NCBI GenBank assembly: GCA_963664715.2
Contig: CAXXUY010000001.1
Span: 744,001-808,000, forward strand
From: JAPOXR01 sp963664715
GTDB taxonomy: Bacteria > Pseudomonadota > Alphaproteobacteria > Rhodobacterales > Rhodobacteraceae
Length of the DNA stretch: 64,000 nucleotides
Direction of reading: 5' to 3'
This document shows, in pieces, positions 43,377 through 52,798 of this stretch; position 1 is the stretch's first letter; every line of letters begins with the position of its first letter. Made by a program: the position numbers and the translations under genes. A model generated the notes under the pieces. It ran no database searches. It had not been told where the DNA came from and saw nothing but the letters and a program-made list of their open reading frames with translations.

Positions 43377-44393
43377 CTATTGCCCGTCGATCAGTCTCTC
43401 CAGTGACTTCCGGAACAGCTTTGCCCCCGCATCCAGCCCGAGATCAATGTTCGGTGACTTGCGGTTCTTCATTCCCTCATGCACTGCTACGAGGATGTCG
43501 CGATCTTCCAGGAAGGCGGCGAGTGCGCCGGCATTCATCCTTTCCGAGATCTCCCTGTCCTCGGGATCGGTATTCCGGTGCTGGAACCAGAAGTACCTGG
43601 TCCTGTTCTCATCGATCGGCGTCATGAAGTTGTAGGAGATGTTGACGTAGGTGAGCTCGACGTGAGCCTTTCCCGGGCCACCGGTTCCGGCAGGCGTATA
43701 GACCGACTTGTTCAGTCCTATTGCCGGATAACACATCTCGTAGTGCTGGAGTCGGTCGCATTCGCCTTCGAATTTGACCAGGTCAGCATAGTAGGGTGAC
43801 GGCATGCCGCCATAGATCCAGCGCCAGACAATCACGCCGCGATCGGTCCGCTCGACCTTGAGCGGGCTGTGATCGGTGCCCGCGCCCGCGAAGGATGTCA
43901 CGTGGACCCAGGCGACATGGCTGGGGTCAAGCAGGTTGTCGGCGACCCAGAGATAGTTGCAATCTATGTCGAGCACACCGCCATCGGTCATTCCCCAGCC
44001 CGGGTCGTCGAAATTCTCGATAGGAAAGATGAGGTCCGGGTCGGCGTCCCCGGGATTTCCCATCCAGATCCAGAGGAAACGATACCGGTCGACGACCGGA
44101 TAGGACCCGACCCTGGCCCGGGGCGGTATCCGGTCAGGCTGGGTCGGCGCGGCAACGCAACTGCCTGTGCAGTCAAAGGTCAGCCCGTGGTATCCGCACT
44201 CGACGACATCGCCCTTCAAACGGCCATGCGAAAGCGGCAGTTTCCTGTGCGGGCAGGCATTCTCGAGCGCAACCGGCTGACCGCTCTCCGTCCTGTAGAA
44301 CACGATGGATTCGTCCAGGAAGGTCTTTTCCGTCAACTCGCGGCCAAAGTCCCTGCTCCAACCGGCTACATACCATGTGTTTCTGAGATACAT
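43377..44393 (-). CDS. VanA-like Rieske oxygenase (aromatic O-demethylase/hydroxylase family)
   Basis: Terminal oxygenase subunit resembling vanillate O-demethylase. ATG 44393 is preferred because of a GGGAG site and the MYLRNTWYVAGW N-terminus typical of the family; a GTG eight codons earlier is possible. The protein has about 338 residues. Rieske ligands (numbered from the GTG) are Cys55, His57, Cys74 and His77. The mononuclear iron site is WVADNLLDPSHVAWVH. No VanB reductase gene lies nearby. Its proximity to a polar-compound importer suggests that importer could bring in its substrate, which is inference. Confidence 0.85.
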   Translation of the reverse strand: MYLRNTWYVAGWSRDFGRELTEKTFLDESIVFYRTESGQPVALENACPHRKLPLSHGRLKGDVVECGYHGLTFDCTGSCVAAPTQPDRIPPRARVGSYPVVDRYRFLWIWMGNPGDADPDLIFPIENFDDPGWGMTDGGVLDIDCNYLWVADNLLDPSHVAWVHVTSFAGAGTDHSPLKVERTDRGVIVWRWIYGGMPSPYYADLVKFEGECDRLQHYEMCYPAIGLNKSVYTPAGTGGPGKAHVELTYVNISYNFMTPIDENRTRYFWFQHRNTDPEDREISERMNAGALAAFLEDRDILVAVHEGMKNRKSPNIDLGLDAGAKLFRKSLERLIDGQ

Positions 44394-44549
44394 CCTGACT
44401 CCCGAATGTGCTGACACTTACTTCTGCACCGATCCGGCCACCAGAACAACCCCGTGCAAAGCTCGCCTCGGCCGAGCTGCAGATGAGTTCTTGCCTGCCA
44501 ACCGGGATCAATCTGGACTCCGGGTGCGATTGAGTGTCCGGCGACAGCT

Positions 44550-46310
44550 TCATGCGGGACCAAGCACCGGTGAAGCAAGGATGGTCTGCCTCGCCATGTC
44601 CGCTATACCCAGATCGGTCAGGTGCGGCCCGGGGTTGCATGCAAGGGATGCGCCAAAGCAAGCCTTGAAGACCCTGTAGGGAGGCTTCCATGTCACGATG
44701 TCGTCCATCGCGGACCTGACGGCCCGAAACGCTTCACCGACTTCGGATACGGGCCGGTCCGAAACGAGGCCGGCAACCGGAAGTGGCAACCGGGCCCTGA
44801 CTTCCCCGTCTGCAGCAACCGAAAGTCCGCCTCCGGCCGCAAGAACAGCATTTGCCGCTGCAGCCATGTCACGGGTCGAAGAGCCGAAGACCGTCAGGTT
44901 GTGGCTGTCATGTGAAACCGTCGTGCAGAAGGCTCCCTTCCACTCACCCCATCCGCGCAGAAATGCAACCCTGGGCGACGACTGCACACCATGCCGATTC
45001 ACGACCGCCATTCGTATGGCTTCTCTGGGAGCAAGGACGCGCCCCTCGACAACGTCCGCTTCGGTTTCGCCCCATTGCGTGAATCGAGGCTGATCGATTG
45101 TGGCCACGCGGACGCGGCTTGCGTCTGAACGAATCTCGAAATCTCCCGGACAGAAGGGTTGCACCGACAGTCTTCCAGGGAGATTGTCTTCAGGCGATGC
45201 ACGCTTGCCCGGAAGCTGTTCCGCGTCGATCCCGTTCAGGAAGACCGCCTCTGCCCTGCACGAGCGAAGGTCATCAAACACGGCGATGTCGGCGCGTCGA
45301 CCTGGCGCTACTGCTCCGAGGTCGTGCCGGCCAAGCCGCGAAGCCGCGTTCAGGGTAGCGGCCCGGAATGCGTCCAACGGTGGCATTCCGTAACGGATCA
45401 GTCGGCGCACGACATCATCAAGACCTCCCGACTCCGCCAGATCATCCGGAAACACATCGTCCGTACACAGCGTAACTGTCTGGGGAAGCTGGTCATACTC
45501 TGCAAGCACGTGCACGAATTCGGGCAGGAGGTGATCGTGTGACCCTCGAAGCTCGATATACAGTCCGGTCTCGATCTTGCTCCTCAGGTCTTCGCCGGAG
45601 GTAATTTCGTGATCTGACGAGACTCCCGATGCAACGTATGCGTTGAGGTCCTCCCCGGCGAGGTCTCGCGCATGACCGAACACGGGCTTTCCCGAGGAAA
45701 GTCCCTGCTGAAGGATTGCCGTCATGCGGGGTCCACGCGCGATGACCCCGTTCATGTCCATCACTTCCGCCAGCCCGTGAATTCCCGGAAGGGCAAGGAT
45801 TTCCCGCAGGGACTCTGCATCGAGATCGGCGCCCGAAGTTTCCATGCCCGGCGCCGAGGGAACACATGACGGTGCAAGGGTCAATATCCTGAGTGGCGCA
45901 AATCCGGCTTGCTCGACGGCCCAGGTCACGCCCTCGAAGCCCCAGACATTGCCAAACTCGTGCGGATCCCAGACCAGCGTTGTCACTCCCCTTCCCAGGA
46001 CGGTCTCGCCATAAGTGAGGGGGGTTACCATCGAGCTCTCGATATGCATGTGCGCGTCGATAAGCCCGGGTGCGATGACCTTGCCGGACGCGTCGTAAGT
46101 GCTCAGGGCATCGCGGCGGGTTCCTGACGGGTGTACGCTTGCAATCAGTGGTCCGGCAATTCCTACATCGGCAGGTCTGAGCTGACCCGTGATGACGTCG
46201 GCGACCTGGCCGCCAGCCAGAAGAAGATCAAATGGCACGATCCCCCTAGCAGCCGCAACGGCCTTGGCACGAAGCTCAGTCGCATTCAGGTCTGCAGGTT
46301 CTGATGTCAT
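44550..46310 (-). CDS. ade: Adenine deaminase
   Basis: Metal-dependent amidohydrolase converting adenine to hypoxanthine. From ATG 46310 the protein has 586 residues, the normal size of Ade. This start overlaps the stop of the upstream nucleoside hydrolase frame by four bases (ATGA); ATG 46319 is an alternative. Seen: metal ligands in DAHMHIESSMV, then LVWDPHEFGNVWG, FGHARDL, GVSSDHEI and CTDDVFPDDL, all Ade hallmarks, and a C-terminal domain with TVSHDSHNLTVFG. With the nucleoside hydrolase it forms a purine salvage pair; since the partner gene is disrupted, ade expression may depend on a new promoter. Confidence 0.92.
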   Translation of the reverse strand: MTSEPADLNATELRAKAVAAARGIVPFDLLLAGGQVADVITGQLRPADVGIAGPLIASVHPSGTRRDALSTYDASGKVIAPGLIDAHMHIESSMVTPLTYGETVLGRGVTTLVWDPHEFGNVWGFEGVTWAVEQAGFAPLRILTLAPSCVPSAPGMETSGADLDAESLREILALPGIHGLAEVMDMNGVIARGPRMTAILQQGLSSGKPVFGHARDLAGEDLNAYVASGVSSDHEITSGEDLRSKIETGLYIELRGSHDHLLPEFVHVLAEYDQLPQTVTLCTDDVFPDDLAESGGLDDVVRRLIRYGMPPLDAFRAATLNAASRLGRHDLGAVAPGRRADIAVFDDLRSCRAEAVFLNGIDAEQLPGKRASPEDNLPGRLSVQPFCPGDFEIRSDASRVRVATIDQPRFTQWGETEADVVEGRVLAPREAIRMAVVNRHGVQSSPRVAFLRGWGEWKGAFCTTVSHDSHNLTVFGSSTRDMAAAANAVLAAGGGLSVAADGEVRARLPLPVAGLVSDRPVSEVGEAFRAVRSAMDDIVTWKPPYRVFKACFGASLACNPGPHLTDLGIADMARQTILASPVLGPA

Positions 46311-47146
46311 CGTGAACATTCCTGTTTCAACGCGTCGAGGCAACTCCGCCTTACGGCCTCGTGATCGGTGTCAATTGCAACTTCGGCACCGTTCTCTTCG
46401 CCGGGAGATGCTGCCATAACTTTCGTACGGCCCCGCTGGGAGCCGGTGAAAAGGACTTCAACCGACGAGCGCATGAATGCAGAACGGTGAGGACAGGCAA
46501 GGGCCACTGCAGCGACCGGATCATAGATCGCCATGGATTCCATTCCGCGCTCGAGTGCAATGTCCAGGTAAACTCCGGCAAGATCGGCAAGCAATGCGGC
46601 GTTTTGTCCATCCATTCCGGCAATCTGTCTGATGTCGGACTCGTCAAATCGCACTTTGCGGCAAATCTCAAGATCCACAATGGTCATGGCCACCGGCGCG
46701 GACAGCAGGACTTCCACTGCTTCCGGATCAGCAAATGCGTTGAACTCTGCAGCCGGAGTATGGTTGCCCTGACCCGCGCTGCCGCCCATCCAAACGACTC
46801 GTTCGATTCTGCCTGCCAGTTCCGGGTTTGCCCGGACGACAATTGCGACGTTCGTGAGCGGACCCATTGCGAGCAGGGTCCTCTTCCTGCCCGACGCAAT
46901 CCACTCACGCATTGCCTCGAATGCGCCAGGTTGAACACTGGCGTTCATTGTAACCGGCAGTTCCTTGCCCCTGCTTCGGATGCCGGTCTGACCGAGAACG
47001 CGTTCGGCAGTCTCCGTGCCACCCAGGAGTGCGGAAACTGCTCCTTCAAATATCGGAAAATTCCAACTGAAGGCGCTTGCCGCTGCATTGGCATTTCGGA
47101 CAACAAGGGGCAGCCTGGAGATGCCGGCCACAAGAGACAATCCATC

Positions 47147-47154
47147 GATCTGAA
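47147..47154. repeat. Left target-site duplication of the IS element
   Basis: GATCTGAA directly precedes the left GTAA terminus. Its twin is at 49030-49037. Joining the host sequence through a single copy restores the nucleoside hydrolase frame. Confidence 0.92.
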
Positions 47155-47180
47155 GTAATAGGGGCAACTTGCCGGGAATT
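47155..47180. repeat. Left terminal inverted repeat of the IS element
   Basis: Matches the reverse complement of 49004-49029 at 25 of 26 positions; the single difference is at base 17. It would be the transposase binding end. Confidence 0.88.
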
Positions 47181-47322
47181 TGATTTTCCTTGAGTTGTTG
47201 TTCTGCACTGGCGGCGCGGGGTTCTGATCCGGAATCTTCGACTGTCCCCCTGTCTTCCGGCATAGTCTGATCCGGGGCATTCAGGGGATTCCACTGCGAA
47301 TCGTCCTGTGATTCAATGGGGT

Positions 47323-48981
47323 ATGGGTGATTCGCAGACAGATCGCCAAGCCGATGCCAGCCATGCGGCGCTGATGGCGGAACTCTCGTCCCTTCGGGAT
47401 TTGCTTGCAAAGAGGGACAACCGGCTTGCCGAACAGGATGAACGGCTTGCGGAGTTGACCGGGTTGATCCGGGACCTGCGGGACGAGATCAGGTTGCTCA
47501 AGAACCTGCCGCGGCGTCCGGAACTGAAGCCGAGCGGTCTGGCCGCATCCGGCGCCTCCGGAGCCGGCCGGTCGAAGACGCAGGGCAAGGGCCGAAAGAA
47601 GGGCCGGGGCCCGCGGCGCCGGAACCCGAACCTGCACCGGCGCGACGAGAGGGTTGCCCTCGAGGATGTGCCCGAGGGTGCGGAACGCAGGGGCTACCAG
47701 GCGCACACTGTCCGCGACATCGTGTTCCACGCCGAGGAGGTCACCTGGCGGCGGGAGGTGTGGCGGTTTCCGGACGGCAGCCGCCATGTGGCGCCGCTTG
47801 CGCCGGGTGTGGCGGCGGGACGCAGCCAGTATGGTCCCGGCGTCAAGGCGCTGGTGATCATGCTGTATCACCAGTGCCAGTCGACGGTGCAGCGCATCGC
47901 GGCATTGCTGAACGGATTGGGCCTTGAGATATCCGCTCGCCAGGTGGGGCGGTTCCTGAACGGGGACACGAGGGTCATCGTCGAGGAGCAGCAGGAGGTG
48001 CTGAGGGCAGGCATGGAGAATGCGGCATGGATCAATGTCGACGATACCGGCGCCCGGCACAGGGCGGCAAACGGCTATTGCACGGTGATCGGCAACGATG
48101 TCTTCACCCATTTCAGGTCGACCGGCTCGAAGAGCCGCCTCAACTTTCTCGAATGTCTCTGTGCCGGTGACGTGGCCTACAGCGTCAATGATGCCGGGCT
48201 CGAATACATGCGGCGCATGAAGCTGACAGGAAAGGCGGTCCGGCGTCTCGCCGCGGACCGGCAGCGGCGCTTTGCCGATGCCGATGAATGGCGGACCCAT
48301 CTGGCCGCACTCGGCATTGACCGCATGAAGGTGTTTCCGGACCCGGTGAAGATCGCCACCGAGGGTGCGCTCTGGGGCAGCATCTGCGATGCCGGTCGCA
48401 TTGCCGGAACCGTGATCCTGAGCGACGATGCCGGCCAGTTCAATGTCGGCGATGCCCACTCTCTCTGCTGGGTTCACGCCGAGCGACTGGTTCGCAAGCA
48501 AGGGGGCAGTTCCGAATTCCAGCGCATGCGTGTGGATGCGGTGCTGGATGATGTCTGGGGCTATTACCGGGAACTGTCTGCCTACAGGAAGACCCCCTGC
48601 AATACACGGGCCCAGGCACTGTCGTTGCGCTTCGACGAGATCTTCGGACGGCGGACCGGCCATGCCAGCCTCGACAACCTGCTGCGGCGGCTGAGGGCGA
48701 ACAAGGATGAGCTCTTGCGGGTGCTCGAGTATCCGGCCACGCCGCTGAATTCGAACCTGGCCGAAAATGACATCCGGGCCCATGTCACCCGGCGGAAGAT
48801 CTCGTTCGGATCCCGGAGCGAGAGCGGGCGTGCGGCCCGGGATGCCTGTCTCGGGGCATTGAAGACCTGCAACAAGCTCGGCGTGCCGTTCTGGGACTAT
48901 CTGTGCAACCGCCTTGGCGTTGCCGGTGCCGCCGAAGTGCCAAGGCTTGCCGAGATCATCACACGCCGCGCCACAGCCTGA
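47323..48981 (+). CDS. IS66-family transposase
   Basis: DDE-type transposase of about 552 residues. Seen: N-terminal Leu/Asp-rich coiled coil with heptad pattern (ELSSLRDLLAKRDNRLAEQ), a basic linker (GKGRKKGRGPRRR), a central catalytic domain with INVDDTGARH and LSDDAGQFNV carrying the catalytic Asp residues, and the IS66 C-terminal signature LNSNLAENDIRAHVTRRKISFGS with the catalytic Glu. ATG 47323 is chosen; GTG 47308 is in frame and could add five residues. The reading frame is intact, so the element may be active. Confidence 0.9.
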   Translation: MGDSQTDRQADASHAALMAELSSLRDLLAKRDNRLAEQDERLAELTGLIRDLRDEIRLLKNLPRRPELKPSGLAASGASGAGRSKTQGKGRKKGRGPRRRNPNLHRRDERVALEDVPEGAERRGYQAHTVRDIVFHAEEVTWRREVWRFPDGSRHVAPLAPGVAAGRSQYGPGVKALVIMLYHQCQSTVQRIAALLNGLGLEISARQVGRFLNGDTRVIVEEQQEVLRAGMENAAWINVDDTGARHRAANGYCTVIGNDVFTHFRSTGSKSRLNFLECLCAGDVAYSVNDAGLEYMRRMKLTGKAVRRLAADRQRRFADADEWRTHLAALGIDRMKVFPDPVKIATEGALWGSICDAGRIAGTVILSDDAGQFNVGDAHSLCWVHAERLVRKQGGSSEFQRMRVDAVLDDVWGYYRELSAYRKTPCNTRAQALSLRFDEIFGRRTGHASLDNLLRRLRANKDELLRVLEYPATPLNSNLAENDIRAHVTRRKISFGSRSESGRAARDACLGALKTCNKLGVPFWDYLCNRLGVAGAAEVPRLAEIITRRATA

Positions 48982-49003
48982 CGCATCCTCTCATACGAAA
49001 CGC

Positions 49004-49029
49004 AATTCCCGGAAAGTTGCCCCTATTAC
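49004..49029. repeat. Right terminal inverted repeat of the IS element
   Basis: Reverse-complement partner of 47155-47180, 25 of 26 bases matching. It lies 22 bp after the transposase stop codon. Confidence 0.88.
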
Positions 49030-49037
49030 GATCTGAA
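49030..49037. repeat. Right target-site duplication of the IS element
   Basis: GATCTGAA directly follows the right terminus of the element and matches 47147-47154 exactly. Confidence 0.92.
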
Positions 49038-49087
49038 TTCCCAGTGACCTTGCGGTCAGGATTGCCCAAAGGTCATCAAACCCCATG

Positions 49088-49893
49088 TCACTGTCGATCC
49101 AGATCCTCATTTCCATTGTCCTCGGTCATGATCATCACCTTGATGCCATCCGTCTGCCCTTCGCGCGGCAATGCCCAGGCGATGGGAAGTTGACCACCGG
49201 CGGCATGGCTCCTTGCAAAGCGCCCAACCGGTGCGGCATGGACCCTTTTCCTGCTGGAAGAGTTGTGCAGGCTGCGAGGACCTTGCGTAAAAGGTCACGA
49301 AGTTGTCTGCCTTCTCACCGATAGTCGATATCGGCGTATCCATGAATGAACCATCATCGCCAGGAGCTTTGCCAAGCATGTAGGGCGAGATCGGCACCCG
49401 GGTTGTCGGTATGTCCGGAAACGCCACGCAACCAGCCGGAACGTCCGGAAGGAGATCGCGCCGGCTGTCGAGGTCGGCCGTGTCGGAGCGACAGACGACT
49501 GATGTCGTGTCAAATGTGTATCCGACTGCAATATCGTCTCCGGGCGGATCCTTGGCAAAGTCATAAAGCTCCCTGTAATTCGACAGTCCTGACACGTCGA
49601 TCGGTCGCAGCAATTCCTTCCTGGCGGCACCGAGCGCGTCATGCGTTGGATCTAACCACCATGTCAATTTCGGGATCAGCTGCATTGGCCTCGATCTTGC
49701 CCTGGCGTTCGAGGCTGTTGCCTGTCTCGGCGACGATTTCGCACCTGCAGATTTCCCCGAAGGGCGTGTAATGCAGTTCCTCGCAAGTGACCCGGTTAAA
49801 GCCCTAAACGGAAATGGTCAGTATCTTGTCGGCGGACAAGGCGGGACCTGCCGCCATTGCGATTGCGTTCGCCATCAACGAGGGATTTCGCAT
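49088..49893 (-). pseudogene. Degenerate PotD-like ABC substrate-binding protein
   Basis: Remains of an extracellular family 1 binding protein. From ATG 49893 a signal peptide (MRNPSLMANAIAMAAGPALSA) is followed by DKILTISV and then a TAG stop where the family has Trp, after which GFNRVTCEELHYTPFGE continues in frame. Further pieces lie in shifted frames: RPIDVSGLSNYRELYDFAKDP, VAFPDIPTT, ADNFVTFYARSSQ, and a final GIKVMIMTEDNGNEDL ending at 49088. These blocks are typical of polyamine-type binding proteins. Several frameshifts and stops, and a total length well below a normal ~1-kb gene, show long-standing decay. It precedes the disrupted nucleoside hydrolase, so it may once have bound a nucleoside or related ligand. 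Confidence 0.8.
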
Positions 49894-50473
49894 TCCATTT
49901 TCTCCCGGATCATGATCTCGAATGACTTGAGTTGACGCAGTCTTCGTTACCCGTCGACCGGAAAGAGGCGTGGTCGAACGTATGCTCTCCGACATGGCCA
50001 TACAGTTGGCGGAGCGTGGCAGGTACGGGACCCGACCGGAAATTGGCGATAGCCGGTCCGGTTACCGCGGAACTGGCCGACATGCCCGGAGGACAAACAG
50101 ATCGTCAGCAAGGGAATCTACCCAGGGTTGGACGATTGTTGGCATAGATTGTCAGTTTGACCGGGTTCAGCAGTGACCTGCAATTGCGGTTGCAGGCCAG
50201 GATCTTGAGGCAGTTGGCCGCGCAATTGGCCATTCAACCGGCCTGTCGGGCGAGGACATCCGCAAACTTCGATGCAAGCCGGAACTCACCCGGCAATGAT
50301 CATCTCCAGCTGACAAGGGTGGGCAGCAGCCGGACGGTCGACGCCGTCCGCGCGGTGGAGGGATTGCCTCGGGATGGCTGCGGCTATAGAAGCTTTGGCG
50401 GTTGCAGCGACCTGTATCTTCCGGTGCTGCAATTTGCAGTGGGGAGGAAGGTTTTCCCGGTTGGCCGAGCTTC
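49894..50473. other. Intergenic region before the DUF1989-GcvT gene
   Basis: About 580 bp between divergent units. Only short open frames without family resemblance are present on either strand. Decay of an upstream permease gene of the dead transporter is possible but I could not recognise pieces. The promoter for the betaine cluster probably lies here. Confidence 0.45.
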
Positions 50474-52798
50474 ATGCTGAATTCTCCTGTCGAAGAAAGT
50501 CTGCGCCGAATCCGGTACCAGGGGCTCAAGCAACCAGATTGCCTGAGCATCGATGTCCTGTGCGGTGAAGCCGGGGGCCTTGACGTATCCGCCGGCGACG
50601 TCGTTTCAGTCACCAATGTCGATGGGAGTTCTGTTGCCTGGTTGACTGCCATTTCGAAAGACGACAGGAACTTCTGCCTGACGGCACTGGACTTGCCGTC
50701 GCAGCCGCAGGCACCGCTGGACCTGGCAGCATTTGACGGCCGGATGATGGCCGAAACAGTTGAATCCCGTGGCGGCGCGATGGCGGATGCCCGCGCTTTC
50801 CGGCTGTTCGATGGAAATTCGGTTGCCGGCGATATCTTCGTGACGAGAGTCACCCGCGCAGCAGAACTGTTCGTAGTCGTGCCTGCAGTGCAGGACTTTC
50901 TCGCGCGGGGCGGCGGCGGGCGCATCTCGGTCACTGTCAAGCCAAACAGGCAAGGCAGTTCCAGTCCGACTCTGCCCAGGCCATTGGGCAGGATTCACGA
51001 TGAATGGCGTGTGCGAAGAGGAACGGCAAAGGCCTACGAACTCAAGAAGGGCCAGTTTGTTCAGGTTATTGATGTTGAGGGACAGCAATGCTCGGATTTC
51101 ATGGCGATGCGCAGAGACGCGCTGGATGCAGGGTTGGAGCGCTACATCGACTCGACTGTCTCGCGCACGATGTCGCGAAGTGCCTATCCACTGCCCGGGT
51201 TGCATGACAAGTTCTTTGACCAGGATATCCGCCCCTTGCTGGCCGTTCGTCGTGACACTGTTGGAAGGCATGATACGTTTGCGCTGGCCTGCACCGCCCG
51301 CGGATACGAAGAGCGAGGCTTTCCCGGCCATATCAACTGCTCCGACAACATTAGCGGTGAATTTGCGCCCTACGGCATCAGTCCGCGCCGGGCCTGGCCT
51401 GCAATCAACTTCTTCTTCAATTCCTGGATTGACTGGGAAGACAACAACATTGCGACTGACGAGGCGTGGTCTCGGCCTGGAGATTACGTCGCAATGCAGG
51501 CTCTCACTGACCTCGTGTGCGTTTCAACGGCCTGCCCGGATGACGTGGATCCGATCAATGGATGGAATCCGACCGACATTCACGTCCGGATCTACGAGGA
51601 GGACACTTCGATTTCACATTCAGTTTCCTGGCGAGCGCATCCGGACGATGCAGGACGGCTGACGACGCACTCACCGTTCCATCCCCGGACATCCAGGCTC
51701 ACCTCATCCTTCGGCGTGGCAAGAGACCTCTGGATGGCGACGCAATTCGATGCAACCGGTGCAATCGAAGAATACTGGGCCTGCAAGAATGCGGCGACGC
51801 TTCAGGACATGTCGGGCCTGAGGAAATTTGACATTGTAGGTCCGGATGCCCTAGAACTCCTGCAGCATTGCATGACACGGGATGTATCCAGGCTTTCCCA
51901 GCATCGCGGCCTCTACGCGTTGATGTGTGACGCCCGCGGCAGCGTGCTGGACGACGGAACTCTGTTCCGGCTGGAAGACTCCGCGTTTCGCTGGTGCTGC
52001 GGGTGTGACAATTCCGCGCTGCATCTGCGCGAGCAGGCCGAGAAACTCGGACTGAATGCCCGTGTCTTGTCTCTGGGCAGCAAGATGCCGAGTCTTGCGC
52101 TGCAGGGGCCGAAATCGCGCGACATACTGCGTGACATCGTCTTTACCCAACCCTCCCGCCCTGCCATCGACAATCTCAAATGGTTCGGATTCACGATCGC
52201 CCGGCTCAGGGACCGCGATGGACCGATGTTCATGCTGTGCCGGACAGGTTTCACCGGTGAACTTGGCTACGAGATCTTCTGCGACCAGAAAGACGCGCTG
52301 GAAATCTGGGATGGGGTGGTTGAGGCGGGTCTGTCGCATGGGCTTGTAGCGATGGGCGGCATGGCGCTCGACCTGCTTCGGATCGAAGCCGGGCTGATGG
52401 TTGCCGGCGCCGAATTCGGCGCTGACTGCGACGCACTGGAGTCCGGGCTGGGATTTGCGGTCGATTTCAGGAAACCCGATTTCATCGGACGCGCCGCTCT
52501 TGCAAGAAATTCAGCCGCCATGCGCAGGAAGCTGGTCGGCCTGCGCTTCGCCGGGAACGAGGCGCCTACGCATGGTGACCAGGTCTATGCCGGGCGCGAG
52601 CAGGTTGGAGTCGTCACCAGTGCCTGTGTCTCTCCGCAGTTGGGCCATGCGATTGCCATGGCAAGGGTTGCGATCGAGGATGCCGAGAAAGGTCGAGCAC
52701 TGGAGGTTGGAAAGCTCGACGGGCACATGAAACGGTTGCCGGCGATCGTGGTTGCCCTTCCGTTCATTGATCCAGACCGGGAAAAGGTGCGCGCGTGA
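50474..52798 (+). CDS. DUF1989-GcvT fusion, probable tetrahydrofolate-dependent aminomethyltransferase
   Basis: Two-domain protein of about 774 residues from ATG 50474. Residues about 180-375 are DUF1989 (urea-carboxylase-associated family), with KGQFVQVIDVEGQQCSDFMA, DTVGRHDTFALACT, GHINCSDNISGEFAPYGI and PGDYVAMQALTDLVCVSTACP. Residues about 415-774 are a GcvT-type aminomethyltransferase, with DMSGLRKFDIVGPDA, LCRTGFTGELGYEIFC, LRIEAGLMVAGAEFG and the C-terminal barrel GRAALARN.... The first 170 residues are less clear. GcvT-like enzymes move methyl or methylene groups from methylated amines to tetrahydrofolate. The GTGA overlap with the betaine importer ATPase links it to the imported compound. 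Confidence 0.83.
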   Translation: MLNSPVEESLRRIRYQGLKQPDCLSIDVLCGEAGGLDVSAGDVVSVTNVDGSSVAWLTAISKDDRNFCLTALDLPSQPQAPLDLAAFDGRMMAETVESRGGAMADARAFRLFDGNSVAGDIFVTRVTRAAELFVVVPAVQDFLARGGGGRISVTVKPNRQGSSSPTLPRPLGRIHDEWRVRRGTAKAYELKKGQFVQVIDVEGQQCSDFMAMRRDALDAGLERYIDSTVSRTMSRSAYPLPGLHDKFFDQDIRPLLAVRRDTVGRHDTFALACTARGYEERGFPGHINCSDNISGEFAPYGISPRRAWPAINFFFNSWIDWEDNNIATDEAWSRPGDYVAMQALTDLVCVSTACPDDVDPINGWNPTDIHVRIYEEDTSISHSVSWRAHPDDAGRLTTHSPFHPRTSRLTSSFGVARDLWMATQFDATGAIEEYWACKNAATLQDMSGLRKFDIVGPDALELLQHCMTRDVSRLSQHRGLYALMCDARGSVLDDGTLFRLEDSAFRWCCGCDNSALHLREQAEKLGLNARVLSLGSKMPSLALQGPKSRDILRDIVFTQPSRPAIDNLKWFGFTIARLRDRDGPMFMLCRTGFTGELGYEIFCDQKDALEIWDGVVEAGLSHGLVAMGGMALDLLRIEAGLMVAGAEFGADCDALESGLGFAVDFRKPDFIGRAALARNSAAMRRKLVGLRFAGNEAPTHGDQVYAGREQVGVVTSACVSPQLGHAIAMARVAIEDAEKGRALEVGKLDGHMKRLPAIVVALPFIDPDREKVRA

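Larger units (their letters stand above)
47155..49029 (+). mobile_element. IS66-family insertion sequence, 1875 bp
   Basis: Bounded by 26-bp terminal inverted repeats with one internal mismatch, both beginning GTAATAGGGGCAACTT, and flanked by an exact 8-bp target duplication GATCTGAA. GTAA ends and 8-bp duplications are typical of IS66. It contains one transposase gene and no visible IS66 accessory genes (tnpA/tnpB), so it belongs to the single-gene IS66 type. Being intact with matching target repeats it is probably a recent arrival. Confidence 0.92.
46307..49110 (-). pseudogene. Nucleoside hydrolase gene split by an IS66-family element
   Basis: Inosine-uridine-preferring nucleoside hydrolase whose N-terminal 27 codons (49110-49030, MRIWIDSDMGFDDLWAIL) are separated from the rest (47154-46307) by the insertion. 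Removing the element and one copy of the 8-bp repeat restores an uninterrupted 306-residue frame running ...SLGIQ-IDGLSLVAGISR.... The N-terminus carries the family Asp-rich calcium-binding motif. The larger piece retains MGPLTNVAIVVR, WMGGSAGQGN and a late YDPVAAVAL, so only the insertion inactivates it. The stop overlaps ade by four bases; the start lies within the 3' end of the upstream binding-protein pseudogene. Confidence 0.9.

Noticed and set aside
47281..48783. A 500-codon minus-strand frame inside the IS element
   Set aside because: It lies antisense to the transposase, which has intact IS66 motifs; the antisense product shows no recognisable family.
50167..50940. Minus-strand frame over the start of the DUF1989-GcvT gene
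   Set aside because: Ser/Arg/Pro-rich antisense shadow; the plus-strand frame is supported by domain motifs and by overlap with the next operon gene.
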